Assembly (NCBI RefSeq): GCF_001187535.1
Contig: NZ_LFIO01000871.1
Location: 17,793-81,792, forward strand
Direction: 5' to 3'
Length of the DNA: 64,000 bases
Source of the DNA: Rhizobium ecuadorense
Lineage (GTDB): Bacteria > Pseudomonadota > Alphaproteobacteria > Rhizobiales > Rhizobiaceae
Shown here: piece by piece, positions 19,245 to 28,323 of the stretch
How the letters are laid out: every line of letters begins with the position of its first letter
Numbering within the stretch: position 1 is the stretch's first letter
Position numbers and translations under genes: made by a program
The notes under the pieces: model-generated
Database searches by the model: none
Seen by the model: the letters and a program-made list of their open reading frames with translations, nothing else
Told to the model about the DNA's origin: nothing

Positions 19245-19913
19245 ATGAAACCCGATATCAAGATCTGTGGCTTGAAGACGCCCGAAGCGATCGATCGTGC
19301 GCTGAAACGCGGCGCGACCCATATCGGTTTTATCTTTTTCGAAAAGAGCCCACGCTACATCGAGCCGGACCTGGCGGGTAAACTGGCCGAACCGGCACGC
19401 GGCAAGGCGAAGATCGTCGCCGTCGTCGTCGATCCCACCAATGACGAGCTGGATGAGATCGTCTCGCTGTTGAAGCCGGATATTCTGCAGCTGCACGGCA
19501 ACGAGAGCCCCGAACATGTGCTGACGATCAAGGCGCTCTATGGCCTGCCGGTCATGAAAGTCTTTTCCGTGCGCACGGCCGACGATCTGAAGCGCGTTGA
19601 AGCCTATATCGGCATCGCCGACCGTTTCCTGTTCGACGCGAAAGCGCCGAAGGGTTCGGAACTGCCCGGCGGCAACGGCATTTCCTTCGACTGGAGCCTT
19701 TTGAGCTGGCTCGACGGCAGCATCGACTACATGCTCTCCGGCGGGCTGAACAAGGACAATGTCGCGGATGCGCTTGTGAAGACCAAGGCGCGTGGTATCG
19801 ACGTCTCCTCGGGTGTCGAAACCGAGCCTGGCGTCAAGAGCGTCGCAATGATCGATGAATTTTTCGATGCGGTCGAAGAGGCGGATGCGCCTGTCATGGC
19901 CTCAGGGAGTTGA
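19245..19913 (+). CDS. trpF: Phosphoribosylanthranilate isomerase
   Basis: TrpF converts phosphoribosyl anthranilate to the carboxyphenylamino-deoxyribulose phosphate in tryptophan synthesis. The 222-residue TIM barrel shows [17 protein letters not shown] (catalytic Cys of the KICG motif, residues about 4-8), [21 protein letters not shown], and the phosphate-binding [11 protein letters not shown] near residue 165. It is the first gene of trpF-trpB-trpA-accD-folC, all on the plus strand with gaps of only a few tens of bases. Confidence 0.97.
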   Translation: MKPDIKICGLKTPEAIDRALKRGATHIGFIFFEKSPRYIEPDLAGKLAEPARGKAKIVAVVVDPTNDELDEIVSLLKPDILQLHGNESPEHVLTIKALYGLPVMKVFSVRTADDLKRVEAYIGIADRFLFDAKAPKGSELPGGNGISFDWSLLSWLDGSIDYMLSGGLNKDNVADALVKTKARGIDVSSGVETEPGVKSVAMIDEFFDAVEEADAPVMASGS

Positions 19914-19915
19914 GA

Positions 19916-21136
19916 GTGAACGAAACGCCTAAACCGAATTCCTTCCGTTCCGGGCCCGATGAAGACGGCCGTTTCGGCATCTATGGCGGTCGTTTCGTTG
20001 CCGAAACATTGATGCCTTTGATCCTCGATCTGCAGGACGAGTGGGATAAGGCGAAGAACGACCCGGCATTCCAGGCCGAATTGAAGCATCTCGGCGCCCA
20101 TTATATCGGCCGCCCGAGCCCGCTCTATTTCGCCGAACGGCTGACGGCCGAACTCGGCGGCGCGAAGATTTATTTCAAACGCGAGGAACTGAACCACACC
20201 GGTTCGCACAAGATCAACAATTGCATCGGCCAGATCCTGCTCGCCAAGCGCATGGGCAAGACCCGCATCATCGCCGAAACCGGCGCCGGCCAGCACGGTG
20301 TCGCCTCGGCCACCGTTGCCGCGCGCTTCGGCCTTCCCTGTGTCGTTTATATGGGCGCCACCGACGTGGAGCGTCAGGCGCCGAACGTTTTCCGCATGAA
20401 GCTGCTCGGCGCGGAGGTCAAGCCGGTGACGGCGGGCAGCGGCACGCTGAAGGATGCCATGAACGAGGCGCTTCGCGACTGGGTCACCAATGTCGAGGAT
20501 ACCTATTACCTGATCGGAACGGCGGCCGGTCCGCACCCCTATCCGGAGATGGTCCGCGATTTCCAGTCGGTGATCGGCACGGAAGCGAAAGAGCAGATGC
20601 TGGCAGCCGAAGGCCGCCTGCCGGATCTCGTCGTCGCTGCCGTCGGCGGCGGTTCGAACGCGATCGGCATTTTCCATCCTTTCCTCGATGATCCCACCGT
20701 GAAGATCGTCGGCGTCGAAGCCGGCGGCAAGGGCCTGCAGGGCGACGAACATTGCGCCTCGATCACCGCCGGTTCTCCGGGTGTGCTGCACGGCAACCGC
20801 ACCTATCTGCTCCAGGATGGCGACGGCCAGATCAAGGAAGGCCATTCGATTTCGGCCGGTCTCGATTATCCCGGCATCGGCCCTGAGCATTCCTGGCTGA
20901 ACGATACCGGCCGCGTCGACTATGTGCCGATCATGGATCACGAAGCGCTTGAGGCCTTCCAGATCCTGACCCGCCTCGAAGGCATCATCCCGGCGCTCGA
21001 GCCTTCGCACGCGATTGCCGAGGTGATCAAGCGCGCACCGAAGATGGGCAAGGACGAGATCATCCTGATGAATCTCTCCGGCCGCGGCGACAAGGATATC
21101 TTCACCGTCGGCAAGATTCTGGGAATGGGACTGTAA
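19916..21136 (+). CDS. trpB: Tryptophan synthase beta chain
   Basis: TrpB joins indole and serine with pyridoxal phosphate. The 406-residue protein has the PLP lysine in [14 protein letters not shown] (about residues 90-103) and the phosphate-binding [11 protein letters not shown]. The [19 protein letters not shown] stretch is also typical. I chose GTG 19916 ([10 protein letters not shown]), which has AGGGAG six bases upstream; a TTG two codons earlier overlaps the trpF stop. It is followed after three bases by trpA, its partner in the alpha2beta2 complex. Confidence 0.97.
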   Translation: MNETPKPNSFRSGPDEDGRFGIYGGRFVAETLMPLILDLQDEWDKAKNDPAFQAELKHLGAHYIGRPSPLYFAERLTAELGGAKIYFKREELNHTGSHKINNCIGQILLAKRMGKTRIIAETGAGQHGVASATVAARFGLPCVVYMGATDVERQAPNVFRMKLLGAEVKPVTAGSGTLKDAMNEALRDWVTNVEDTYYLIGTAAGPHPYPEMVRDFQSVIGTEAKEQMLAAEGRLPDLVVAAVGGGSNAIGIFHPFLDDPTVKIVGVEAGGKGLQGDEHCASITAGSPGVLHGNRTYLLQDGDGQIKEGHSISAGLDYPGIGPEHSWLNDTGRVDYVPIMDHEALEAFQILTRLEGIIPALEPSHAIAEVIKRAPKMGKDEIILMNLSGRGDKDIFTVGKILGMGL

Positions 21137-21139
21137 GAC

Positions 21140-21979
21140 ATGACCGCACGCATGGACAAACGCTTTGCCGAGCTGAAGGCCGAGGGCCGTCCGGCGCTTG
21201 TGACCTATTTCATGGGCGGCGATCCTGATTACGACACCTCGCTCGGCATCATGAAGGCGCTGCCGGAAGCGGGTTCCGACATTATCGAGCTCGGCATGCC
21301 CTTTTCCGATCCGATGGCCGACGGCCCGGCGATTCAGCTCGCCGGTCAGCGTGCGCTGAAAGGCGGCCAGACGCTGAAGAAGACGCTGCAGCTGGCGGCC
21401 GATTTCCGCAAGACCAACGACGCCACGCCGATCGTGATGATGGGCTACTACAACCCGATCTATATTTACGGCGTCGAGACATTCCTCGACGACGCGATCG
21501 CTGCCGGCATCGACGGCCTGATCGTCGTCGATCTGCCGCCTGAAATGGACGACGAACTCTGCATCCCGGCGATCCGCAAAGGCATCAATTTCATCCGCTT
21601 GGCGACGCCGACGACGGATGAGAAGCGCCTGCCGAAGGTTTTGAAGAACACCTCCGGCTTCGTCTATTACGTCTCGATGAACGGCATCACCGGTTCGGCG
21701 CTACCGGATCCGTCGCTGGTGTCGGGCGCGGTCGAACGCATCAAGCAGCACACGCAACTGCCCGTCTGCGTCGGCTTCGGCGTCAAGACGGCCGAACACG
21801 CCAAGGTCATCGGCGGTTCGGCCGACGGCGTCGTTGTCGGCACCGCCATCGTCAATCAGGTCGCCACGAGCTTGACCGCTGACGGCAAGGCGACGGCGGA
21901 CACGGTTCAGGCTGTTGCCACGCTGGTGCGCGGCCTTTCCACGGGAACACGTTCGGCGCGCCTTGTTGCTGCCGAATAG
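21140..21979 (+). CDS. trpA: Tryptophan synthase alpha chain
   Basis: TrpA cleaves indole-3-glycerol phosphate and channels indole to TrpB. The 279-residue barrel shows the catalytic Glu in [17 protein letters not shown] (about residues 48-64), the Asp-bearing [11 protein letters not shown] near residue 135, and [11 protein letters not shown] in the phosphate-binding region. Length and motif order are normal. It sits between trpB and accD in one operon. Confidence 0.97.
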   Translation: MTARMDKRFAELKAEGRPALVTYFMGGDPDYDTSLGIMKALPEAGSDIIELGMPFSDPMADGPAIQLAGQRALKGGQTLKKTLQLAADFRKTNDATPIVMMGYYNPIYIYGVETFLDDAIAAGIDGLIVVDLPPEMDDELCIPAIRKGINFIRLATPTTDEKRLPKVLKNTSGFVYYVSMNGITGSALPDPSLVSGAVERIKQHTQLPVCVGFGVKTAEHAKVIGGSADGVVVGTAIVNQVATSLTADGKATADTVQAVATLVRGLSTGTRSARLVAAE

Positions 21980-22017
21980 TTTGCCCACATTGGCACCAGT
22001 CAGTTAGGAGAATTGAG

Positions 22018-22923
22018 TTGAACTGGATCACTAACTACGTTCGCCCGCGGATCAATTCCATGCTGGGCCGTCGCGAAGTGCCGGAGAACCTCTGGATCAA
22101 GTGCCCGGAAACCGGCGAAATGGTCTTCCACAAGGATCTGGAAGGCAACAAATGGGTCATTCCGGCCTCCGGCTATCACATGAAGATGCCGGCCAAGGCT
22201 CGCCTCGCCGATCTGTTCGACAATGGCGAATATGAATCGCTGCCGCAGCCGAAGGTCGCCCAGGACCCGCTGAAATTCCGCGATTCGAAGAAATATAGCG
22301 ATCGCCTGCGTGACAGCCGCCTGAAGACGGAGCAGGAGGATACGATCCTTGCCGGCCTCGGAAAGGTGCAGGGGCTGAAACTCGTGGCGGTCGTGCACGA
22401 ATTCAACTTTATCGGCGGTTCGCTCGGCATGGCTGCCGGGGAAGCGATTGTTAAGGCTTTCGAGCGTGCGACCTCGGAAAAGTGCCCGCTGGTGATGTTC
22501 CCCGCTTCCGGCGGCGCGCGCATGCAGGAAGGCATCCTGTCGCTGATGCAGCTGCCGCGCACGACGGTTGCCGTCGACCTGCTGAAGGAATCCGGTCAGC
22601 CCTATATCGTCGTCCTGACCAACCCGACGACAGGCGGCGTAACGGCTTCCTACGCCATGCTCGGCGATATTCATCTGGCCGAGCCGGGCGCCGAAATCGG
22701 CTTTGCCGGCAAGCGCGTCATCGAGCAGACCTTGCGCGAAAAACTGCCCGAAGGCTTCCAGACCTCCGAATATCTGCTGGAACATGGTATGGTGGATATG
22801 GTCGTCAAGCGTCACGATATCCCGGAAACGCTGGCGCGGGTCCTGAAGATCCTGACGAAGAAGCCGGTTTCGGCGGCGAATACCATGAATGGCGGCGCGA
22901 TCGCTCTGGCGGCGAGCGCCTGA
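22018..22923 (+). CDS. accD: Acetyl-CoA carboxylase carboxyltransferase subunit beta
   Basis: AccD with AccA transfers carboxyl from carboxybiotin to acetyl-CoA, making malonyl-CoA. The 301-residue protein starts with TTG at 22018, backed by TAGGAG eight bases upstream. The crotonase-like carboxyltransferase core is clear ([54 protein letters not shown]). The N-terminal zinc-ribbon region, [20 protein letters not shown] followed by [10 protein letters not shown], keeps only one of the four Cys found in E. coli AccD. The trp-accD-folC order is usual in alphaproteobacteria. Confidence 0.96.
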   Translation: MNWITNYVRPRINSMLGRREVPENLWIKCPETGEMVFHKDLEGNKWVIPASGYHMKMPAKARLADLFDNGEYESLPQPKVAQDPLKFRDSKKYSDRLRDSRLKTEQEDTILAGLGKVQGLKLVAVVHEFNFIGGSLGMAAGEAIVKAFERATSEKCPLVMFPASGGARMQEGILSLMQLPRTTVAVDLLKESGQPYIVVLTNPTTGGVTASYAMLGDIHLAEPGAEIGFAGKRVIEQTLREKLPEGFQTSEYLLEHGMVDMVVKRHDIPETLARVLKILTKKPVSAANTMNGGAIALAASA

Positions 22924-22971
22924 TAACCGATAGGGCGGGGTGCCGAATTGATACCCAGAGGCCAAACCGCG

Positions 22972-24300
22972 GTGAGTGAGGCAGCACAGGAGATCGACAA
23001 GCTCATGGGATTGCATCCCAAGGGTTTTGATCTGTCTCTCGACCGCATCATTCGTCTTCTCGATGTGCTCGGCAATCCGCACCGGAAACTGCCGCCGGTG
23101 ATCCATGTCGCCGGCACCAACGGCAAGGGGTCGGTCACCGCCTTCTGCCGCGCTCTGCTCGAAGCCGGCGGCTACAGCGCTCATGTCCACACCTCGCCGC
23201 ATCTCGTCAATTGGCACGAGCGTTATCGCATCGGTGTGGCGGGCGGGCGCGGGCAGCTTGTCGATGACGCCGTCTTTGCCGAGGCCCTGCGGCGTGTGGC
23301 CGATGCCAATGCCGGACAGCACATCACCGTCTTCGAAATCCTGACGGCGGTCACCTTCATCCTGTTTTCCGAACAGCCGGCCGATGCCGCGATCATCGAA
23401 GTCGGCCTCGGCGGCCGGTTCGACGCCACGAACGTCATTTCCGATCCGGCCGTCTCGGTGATCATGCCGATTTCGCTGGATCACCAGCCCTATCTCGGCG
23501 ACCGGGTCGAGCTGATCGCTGCCGAAAAGGCCGGGATCATGAAGCCGGGATTTCCCATCGTCATCGGTCATCAGGAATATGACGCGGCACTCGACGTGCT
23601 GATGTCGACGGCCGAAAGGCTGCATTGCCCGAGCGCCGTTTTCGGGCAGGATTTCATGGCGCATGAGGAATATGGCCGGCTCGTCTATCAGGACGAATTC
23701 GGTCTTGCCGACCTGCCGCTGCCGCGCCTTCCGGGCCGCCATCAATATGCCAATGCCGCCGCCGCCATCCGCGCCGTCAAGGCGGCGGGTTTCACCGTCA
23801 CTGAGACGATGATGGAAAAGGCGATGAATTCGGTGGAATGGCCGGGCCGGCTGCAGCGCCTGGGCGAAGGCCGGCTGCTTCAGCATGCGCCCGCCGGTGC
23901 CGAGATCTGGATCGATGGCGGGCACAATCCCGGTGCCGGTGAAGTGATCGCCGAAGCCATGGCCAATTTCGAGGAGCGCCAGTCTCGGCCGCTTTTCCTC
24001 ATCATCGGCATGATCAATACCAAGGACCCGGTCGGCTATTTCAAGGCCTTCGCCGGCTTGGTCGAGAAGGTCTTCTGCGTGCCGATCCGCGGTAGCGAGG
24101 CGATGATCGACCCGGTGATCTTGTCGAACGCCGCTTATGATGCCGGCTTGGTTGCCGAACCGATGTCGACGGTCGGCGATGCGCTGGAAGCCATCAAAAC
24201 CGTGCTCGATCCGGAGGGGCTGCCGCCGCGCATCCTCGTCGGCGGCTCTCTCTATCTCGTCGGCGATGTGCTTTCGGACAACGGCACACCTCCGAAGTGA
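22972..24300 (+). CDS. folC: Folylpolyglutamate synthase / dihydrofolate synthase
   Basis: FolC adds glutamate to dihydropteroate and to folates. The 442-residue Mur-ligase-like protein has HVAGTNGKGSVTAFCRALLE (P-loop, about residues 43-62), then HTSPHLVNWHERYRI. The middle domain (IIEVGLGGRFDATNVI) and a C-terminal domain (WIDGGHNPGAGEVIAEAM) follow. I prefer GTG 22972 (VSEAAQEIDKLMG); a TTG at 22948 would add eight unconserved residues. Last gene of the trp-accD-folC operon, with a terminator behind it. Confidence 0.95.
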   Translation: MSEAAQEIDKLMGLHPKGFDLSLDRIIRLLDVLGNPHRKLPPVIHVAGTNGKGSVTAFCRALLEAGGYSAHVHTSPHLVNWHERYRIGVAGGRGQLVDDAVFAEALRRVADANAGQHITVFEILTAVTFILFSEQPADAAIIEVGLGGRFDATNVISDPAVSVIMPISLDHQPYLGDRVELIAAEKAGIMKPGFPIVIGHQEYDAALDVLMSTAERLHCPSAVFGQDFMAHEEYGRLVYQDEFGLADLPLPRLPGRHQYANAAAAIRAVKAAGFTVTETMMEKAMNSVEWPGRLQRLGEGRLLQHAPAGAEIWIDGGHNPGAGEVIAEAMANFEERQSRPLFLIIGMINTKDPVGYFKAFAGLVEKVFCVPIRGSEAMIDPVILSNAAYDAGLVAEPMSTVGDALEAIKTVLDPEGLPPRILVGGSLYLVGDVLSDNGTPPK

Positions 24301-24324
24301 GGGACGAAATGAAGAATACGACAT

Positions 24325-24355
24325 GAAAAAAGCCCGGTCGAAGCCGGGCTTTTTC
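24325..24355. terminator. Bidirectional terminator between folC and trxA
   Basis: AGCCCGG at 24331-24337 pairs with CCGGGCT at 24344-24350, loop TCGAAG, flanked by an A-run on the left and a T-run on the right. It can stop both folC (plus) and trxA (minus) transcripts. Confidence 0.88.
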
Positions 24356-24375
24356 ATCAATGCGATATCAATCGA

Positions 24376-24696
24376 TCAGGCAGCGTTCGAAATCCAGTTC
24401 GAAAGAGCGGTCTTCGGCTTGGCGCCGACCGAAATATCGGCAACTTCGCCGCCCTTGAAGATCGCCAGCGTCGGAATGGAGCGGACGCCGAATTGCGCGG
24501 CAAGCTCCGGATTCTCATCGATATTCAGCTTGGCGACCTTAACCTTGCCTTCCATCTCGACGGAGATTTCTTCAAGGCTCGGCGCAATCATCTTGCACGG
24601 GCCGCACCATTCAGCCCAGAAATCGACGACGACGGGTTCTGCGGATTCCAGAACTTCCGACTGGAAGTTATTGATATCGACCTTCACGGTAGCCAT
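24376..24696 (-). CDS. trxA: Thioredoxin 1
   Basis: Cytoplasmic thiol-disulfide reductant. The 106-residue protein has the active site [13 protein letters not shown] (C31, C34), the cis-proline segment RSIPTLAIF, and the usual thioredoxin length. ATG 24696 has AAGGAG upstream at the right distance. It is the last gene of the long minus-strand run starting at divL; a 75-base gap separates it from addA, so it may also have its own promoter. Confidence 0.97.
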   Translation of the reverse strand: MATVKVDINNFQSEVLESAEPVVVDFWAEWCGPCKMIAPSLEEISVEMEGKVKVAKLNIDENPELAAQFGVRSIPTLAIFKGGEVADISVGAKPKTALSNWISNAA

Positions 24697-24771
24697 GGGC
24701 TGCTCCTTCAGAGGAATTGGGTGTTGAACCACATGTGATGCTGCGGTGCCAAATTTTCAATGTCCGGTATT

Positions 24772-27700
24772 TCACTTTGTCTTCAGTCCTGCAAGCGCCA
24801 AACCGAGCGCCTTTTCGCTCAGCGTATAGAGCGAGGCGTTCTCGGTATAGACGAGCATGCAGTCGATAGGCTTGTCGGGATAGAGCGGCGCCAGGATCTC
24901 GCGATAGATCGCCAACTGTGCCCGGTGGGCGAAGGGGATGGCCGCCTCGGTCGTCGGCGGCACCCGATTGGTCTTGTAATCGAGAATGACGACACGATCG
25001 GCTAGCACGGCAAGCCGGTCGATGCGGCCGGAGACGGCATAGCGCCTGTCCTCCAGCGTCAAGGTGCCCATGATCGAGACTTCGGGCTGGGCCTGCGCCC
25101 CGAGGACGGCCTGCAGACCCTCTTCGTCCAATAGTTTCAGAACCGAATCGACGAGCTTGCGCCGTTCGGCTTCCGGCCAGAACCGCGCCGCCCGCTCGGC
25201 ATAGCGGCCTGCCGCATCAGCCCGTTCGACAGGCGGAATTTCGGGAAGCGCCTGCAGCATGCGATGGATCAGCCGGCCCTTCTCCAGCGACCGATCGCTG
25301 CGCTCCGTCTCGCCGAACAGCGGCGAAACGACGAGCAAGCCGCCTTCGTCTTCATCGATGATCGTCCCGGCGCCGGAGGGGCTGAGCGGCCGCGGCAGCT
25401 CGGCCTGCGGCGGCAATGGCCGCAACAGACCGTCCGGCAGCCTCTCCTCGCTTCCGCGCTCCTGGCTGCGGTCGATACGCTCGAAGCTTCGTTCCACCCG
25501 CGGCACACGCCATTTGAGCCCCGGCCATTCGCCATCGGGACTGGAGAATGTGGTCGCCTCGACATGCGGATGGTCGTCGCGCAGCGCCGTCGAGATCATC
25601 ATATGCCAGGTGTCGTTGCTCACACGCACGCCGCGATAGCCGCAGACGACCAGCCGGTCGGCGGCACGCGTCATGGCGACATAGAGCAATCGGCGGTATT
25701 CTTCTTCGGCCAGCATCTGGATACGAACGGCGTCGTTCTGCGTCAGCGAATTGGCGAGATCGGAGACGGGAACCCAGACGGGCATCGGCGGCTCGTCGGC
25801 GTCGGTCTCGATCAGGCGAAGCTTCGGCAGATGGGTATGGGTAAAGGCCTTCGAACCGCCGTCGACCAGGAAAACGATTGGAGCCTCGAGACCCTTGGAG
25901 GCATGCACCGTCATGATCCGCACTTCGTTGCGCCCCTTGTCCTGCTCACGCTTGACCACCGGGGCTTCGAGCTCCAGCGTCGAGATGAAGGATTGCAGCC
26001 CGGGAAGGCCGGCGCTCTCGTGGTCGAGCGTGAAGGTCAGGAATTCGTCGAGGATATCGCTGACCTCGGTGCCGAGCCGGGCCAGGAATTGTCGCCGCCC
26101 GCCATGGCTGCCCAGCACACGCGCATAGAAATCATGAACCGACAGGCTCCTGGATTGGCGAAGGAACAGCTCCAGCCTCTCCACGGCGGCGCGGAAACGC
26201 TCGGTGCCGTCGGCGGCGAAGCGTTTGAGATGGCTCCAGACGCTCTCATTATCGCCGCGCAGGCCGGCGATCGCAAAAATGTAGTCCTCGGAAAGATCGA
26301 AAAGCGGGCTCTTGAGCACGGCGGCGAGTGAAAGATCGTCTTGCGGCAGCAGCAGGAAACGGCCGAGCGCCAGCAGATCCTGCACGGCGATATGGCTGGT
26401 CAGCACCAGTCTGTCGGCGCCGGCGACCGGAATGTCGCCGCGGCGTTTCAAGGCGCGCGTCAAGGCATTGACGAAGGCGTCGCGCTTGCGCACCAGCACC
26501 AGGATATCGCCGGCTTCGATCAGCCGCTCCCGGCCTTTGTCGACGATCGTCTCGCGGCCGACGAGCGCACCGATCGAATGGGCGATCCGCCGCGCCAGGA
26601 TTGCGGCCGGCGCGCTTTCCGGCGTCGCGTCGAAGGGCGCCGTCCAGTCCTCCTCCTTCACCACCGCCTCAGGCGCGACCATCTCCCAGAGATCGACGGC
26701 GCCGGGATGCCCGATGCGGCTGGAGCGATGCACGACCGGTTCGCCAAGCGCGCTGAGGCCGCGCGCATTGCCGGGTTCCCTGAAAATATGGTCGACGGCC
26801 TCGAGCACATCCGCGGTCGAGCGGAAGGAAAGCGGCAGGCGCACGGAAGAAAAATTCTGTCCACTGTCGGATACGCGCCGCCGCGTCCGGTCGCTTTCCT
26901 CGGAAAACCGCTCGGGTCGCGCCCCTTGAAAAGAATAGATCGACTGTTTCTCGTCGCCGACGGCAAAGAGCGTGCGCACGATCGGCCGGGCGCTTTCGCC
27001 GGAGAAGAAATCCTCGGCGAGCGACTGGATGACGCTCCACTGGATCGGGCTGGTATCCTGCGCCTCGTCGACGAGGATATGGTCGATGCCGCGATCGAGC
27101 TTGTAGTGGATCCAGGGACCGACGCCGCTTTTCGTCAGCAGGTCGGCGGTGCGGGTGATCAGATCCTCGAAATCGAGCTGGCTGCGCTGCTTCTTCAATT
27201 CCTCATAGTCGTGATTCAGCCGGTCCGCGAGCACGAGGGCGGCATGCGTCGCGCCATACATCCGCATCAGTTTCAGCCGGTCGCGGCTTGCAGCAACATG
27301 GGCGCGGGCAGCGGCGATGGCGCCCGCCAGCTGCGGTGCTTCGGCAAGCATGGCCTTGACGGTGAATTGTGAATCCGCCTTCGGTTCACCCTTCGCCGTC
27401 AGAAAGATTTTCTCGAGAAACTCGGCGCGCTTCGCGTCATCGCGTTCCCGCCCGGCAAGCCTGAGGCCGTAGGCAACTTCCTGCGCTTTCGCGCCGCCCT
27501 TCTGGTCGGCAAGCGACAGATAAAGCTCCAGCATGCCGCCGGAAAGCTCAGGCAACGGCCAATATTGCGCCGCGATCCGGCTTTCCGTGTCATCGGGGGC
27601 AAGGCCGAGCCTTTCGCGCAAAACCATCGCGACACCGCCCTGCCGTTCGGCCGTCGCCGTAAAACGGCGGATGGCGTTGCGGTTGGCGACGATATCGCCG

Positions 27701-28323
27701 AGCAGGTTCTCCAGCCCGGATTCGTCGCCGAGATCGAGCACATAGGCGAATGCCTCGGCAAGGGCGCTGTCTCCCTCAGGCGCGGAAGCCGTCAGCAGCG
27801 CCCGGCGCGCGTCGGAGAGCAGCGCCACTGCTGCGCGGTCGTCGAGAACCGAGAAATGCCCGGCGACGTTGGCCTCCAGCGGAAACTGATGCAGCAGCGC
27901 CTCGCAAAAGGCATGGATCGTCTGAATCTTCAGTCCGCCGGGTGTCTCCAGCGCCTTGGCAAACAGCCGGCGGGCCTCGGCAAGCTTTATTCCGTCAGGC
28001 GCCGTCCCCTCGATCTGGGTGATCCGCCGGCCAAGGTCTTCATCGTCGAGCACCACCCAGTCCGCCAGCCGTTCGAAGACGCGGTTCGACATTTCGGAGG
28101 CCGCAGCCTTGGTATAGGTGAGGCATAAAATGGCGGAAGGCCGCGCGCCGGCAAGCAGAAGCCGGATGACGCGCTGGGTCAGCACATGCGTCTTGCCGGA
28201 GCCGGCATTGGCCGAGACCCATGCCGAGCGCTCCGGATCGGATGCAATCGCCTGCTGGATCGTCGTCCAGCCGATCCAGGTGCCCGGATCGTCGCCATTG
28301 GGAAGCGCGGTCACGTCACTCAT
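24772..28323 (-). CDS. addA: Double-strand break repair helicase-nuclease AddA
   Basis: AddA is the UvrD-like helicase/nuclease subunit of the AddAB complex, which resects broken DNA ends for RecA. The 1183-residue protein has the Walker A motif VSANAGSGKTHVLTQRVIRL (about 36-55) and LVDEAQDTSPIQW (Walker B). Further helicase motifs include KQSIYSFQGA and RLLYVAMTRAADRLVVCGYR. A C-terminal PD-(D/E)xK nuclease shows RYAVSGRIDRLAVLADRVVILDYKTNR cut by normal spacing. It overlaps addB by eight bases. Length fits alphaproteobacterial AddA. Confidence 0.96.
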   Translation of the reverse strand: MSDVTALPNGDDPGTWIGWTTIQQAIASDPERSAWVSANAGSGKTHVLTQRVIRLLLAGARPSAILCLTYTKAAASEMSNRVFERLADWVVLDDEDLGRRITQIEGTAPDGIKLAEARRLFAKALETPGGLKIQTIHAFCEALLHQFPLEANVAGHFSVLDDRAAVALLSDARRALLTASAPEGDSALAEAFAYVLDLGDESGLENLLGDIVANRNAIRRFTATAERQGGVAMVLRERLGLAPDDTESRIAAQYWPLPELSGGMLELYLSLADQKGGAKAQEVAYGLRLAGRERDDAKRAEFLEKIFLTAKGEPKADSQFTVKAMLAEAPQLAGAIAAARAHVAASRDRLKLMRMYGATHAALVLADRLNHDYEELKKQRSQLDFEDLITRTADLLTKSGVGPWIHYKLDRGIDHILVDEAQDTSPIQWSVIQSLAEDFFSGESARPIVRTLFAVGDEKQSIYSFQGARPERFSEESDRTRRRVSDSGQNFSSVRLPLSFRSTADVLEAVDHIFREPGNARGLSALGEPVVHRSSRIGHPGAVDLWEMVAPEAVVKEEDWTAPFDATPESAPAAILARRIAHSIGALVGRETIVDKGRERLIEAGDILVLVRKRDAFVNALTRALKRRGDIPVAGADRLVLTSHIAVQDLLALGRFLLLPQDDLSLAAVLKSPLFDLSEDYIFAIAGLRGDNESVWSHLKRFAADGTERFRAAVERLELFLRQSRSLSVHDFYARVLGSHGGRRQFLARLGTEVSDILDEFLTFTLDHESAGLPGLQSFISTLELEAPVVKREQDKGRNEVRIMTVHASKGLEAPIVFLVDGGSKAFTHTHLPKLRLIETDADEPPMPVWVPVSDLANSLTQNDAVRIQMLAEEEYRRLLYVAMTRAADRLVVCGYRGVRVSNDTWHMMISTALRDDHPHVEATTFSSPDGEWPGLKWRVPRVERSFERIDRSQERGSEERLPDGLLRPLPPQAELPRPLSPSGAGTIIDEDEGGLLVVSPLFGETERSDRSLEKGRLIHRMLQALPEIPPVERADAAGRYAERAARFWPEAERRKLVDSVLKLLDEEGLQAVLGAQAQPEVSIMGTLTLEDRRYAVSGRIDRLAVLADRVVILDYKTNRVPPTTEAAIPFAHRAQLAIYREILAPLYPDKPIDCMLVYTENASLYTLSEKALGLALAGLKTK

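Noticed and set aside
22000..24360. A 786-codon open frame antisense to accD and folC
   Set aside because: It spans two well-conserved genes and their gap. Composition is Arg/His/Asp-rich as in shadow frames, and no family is recognisable.
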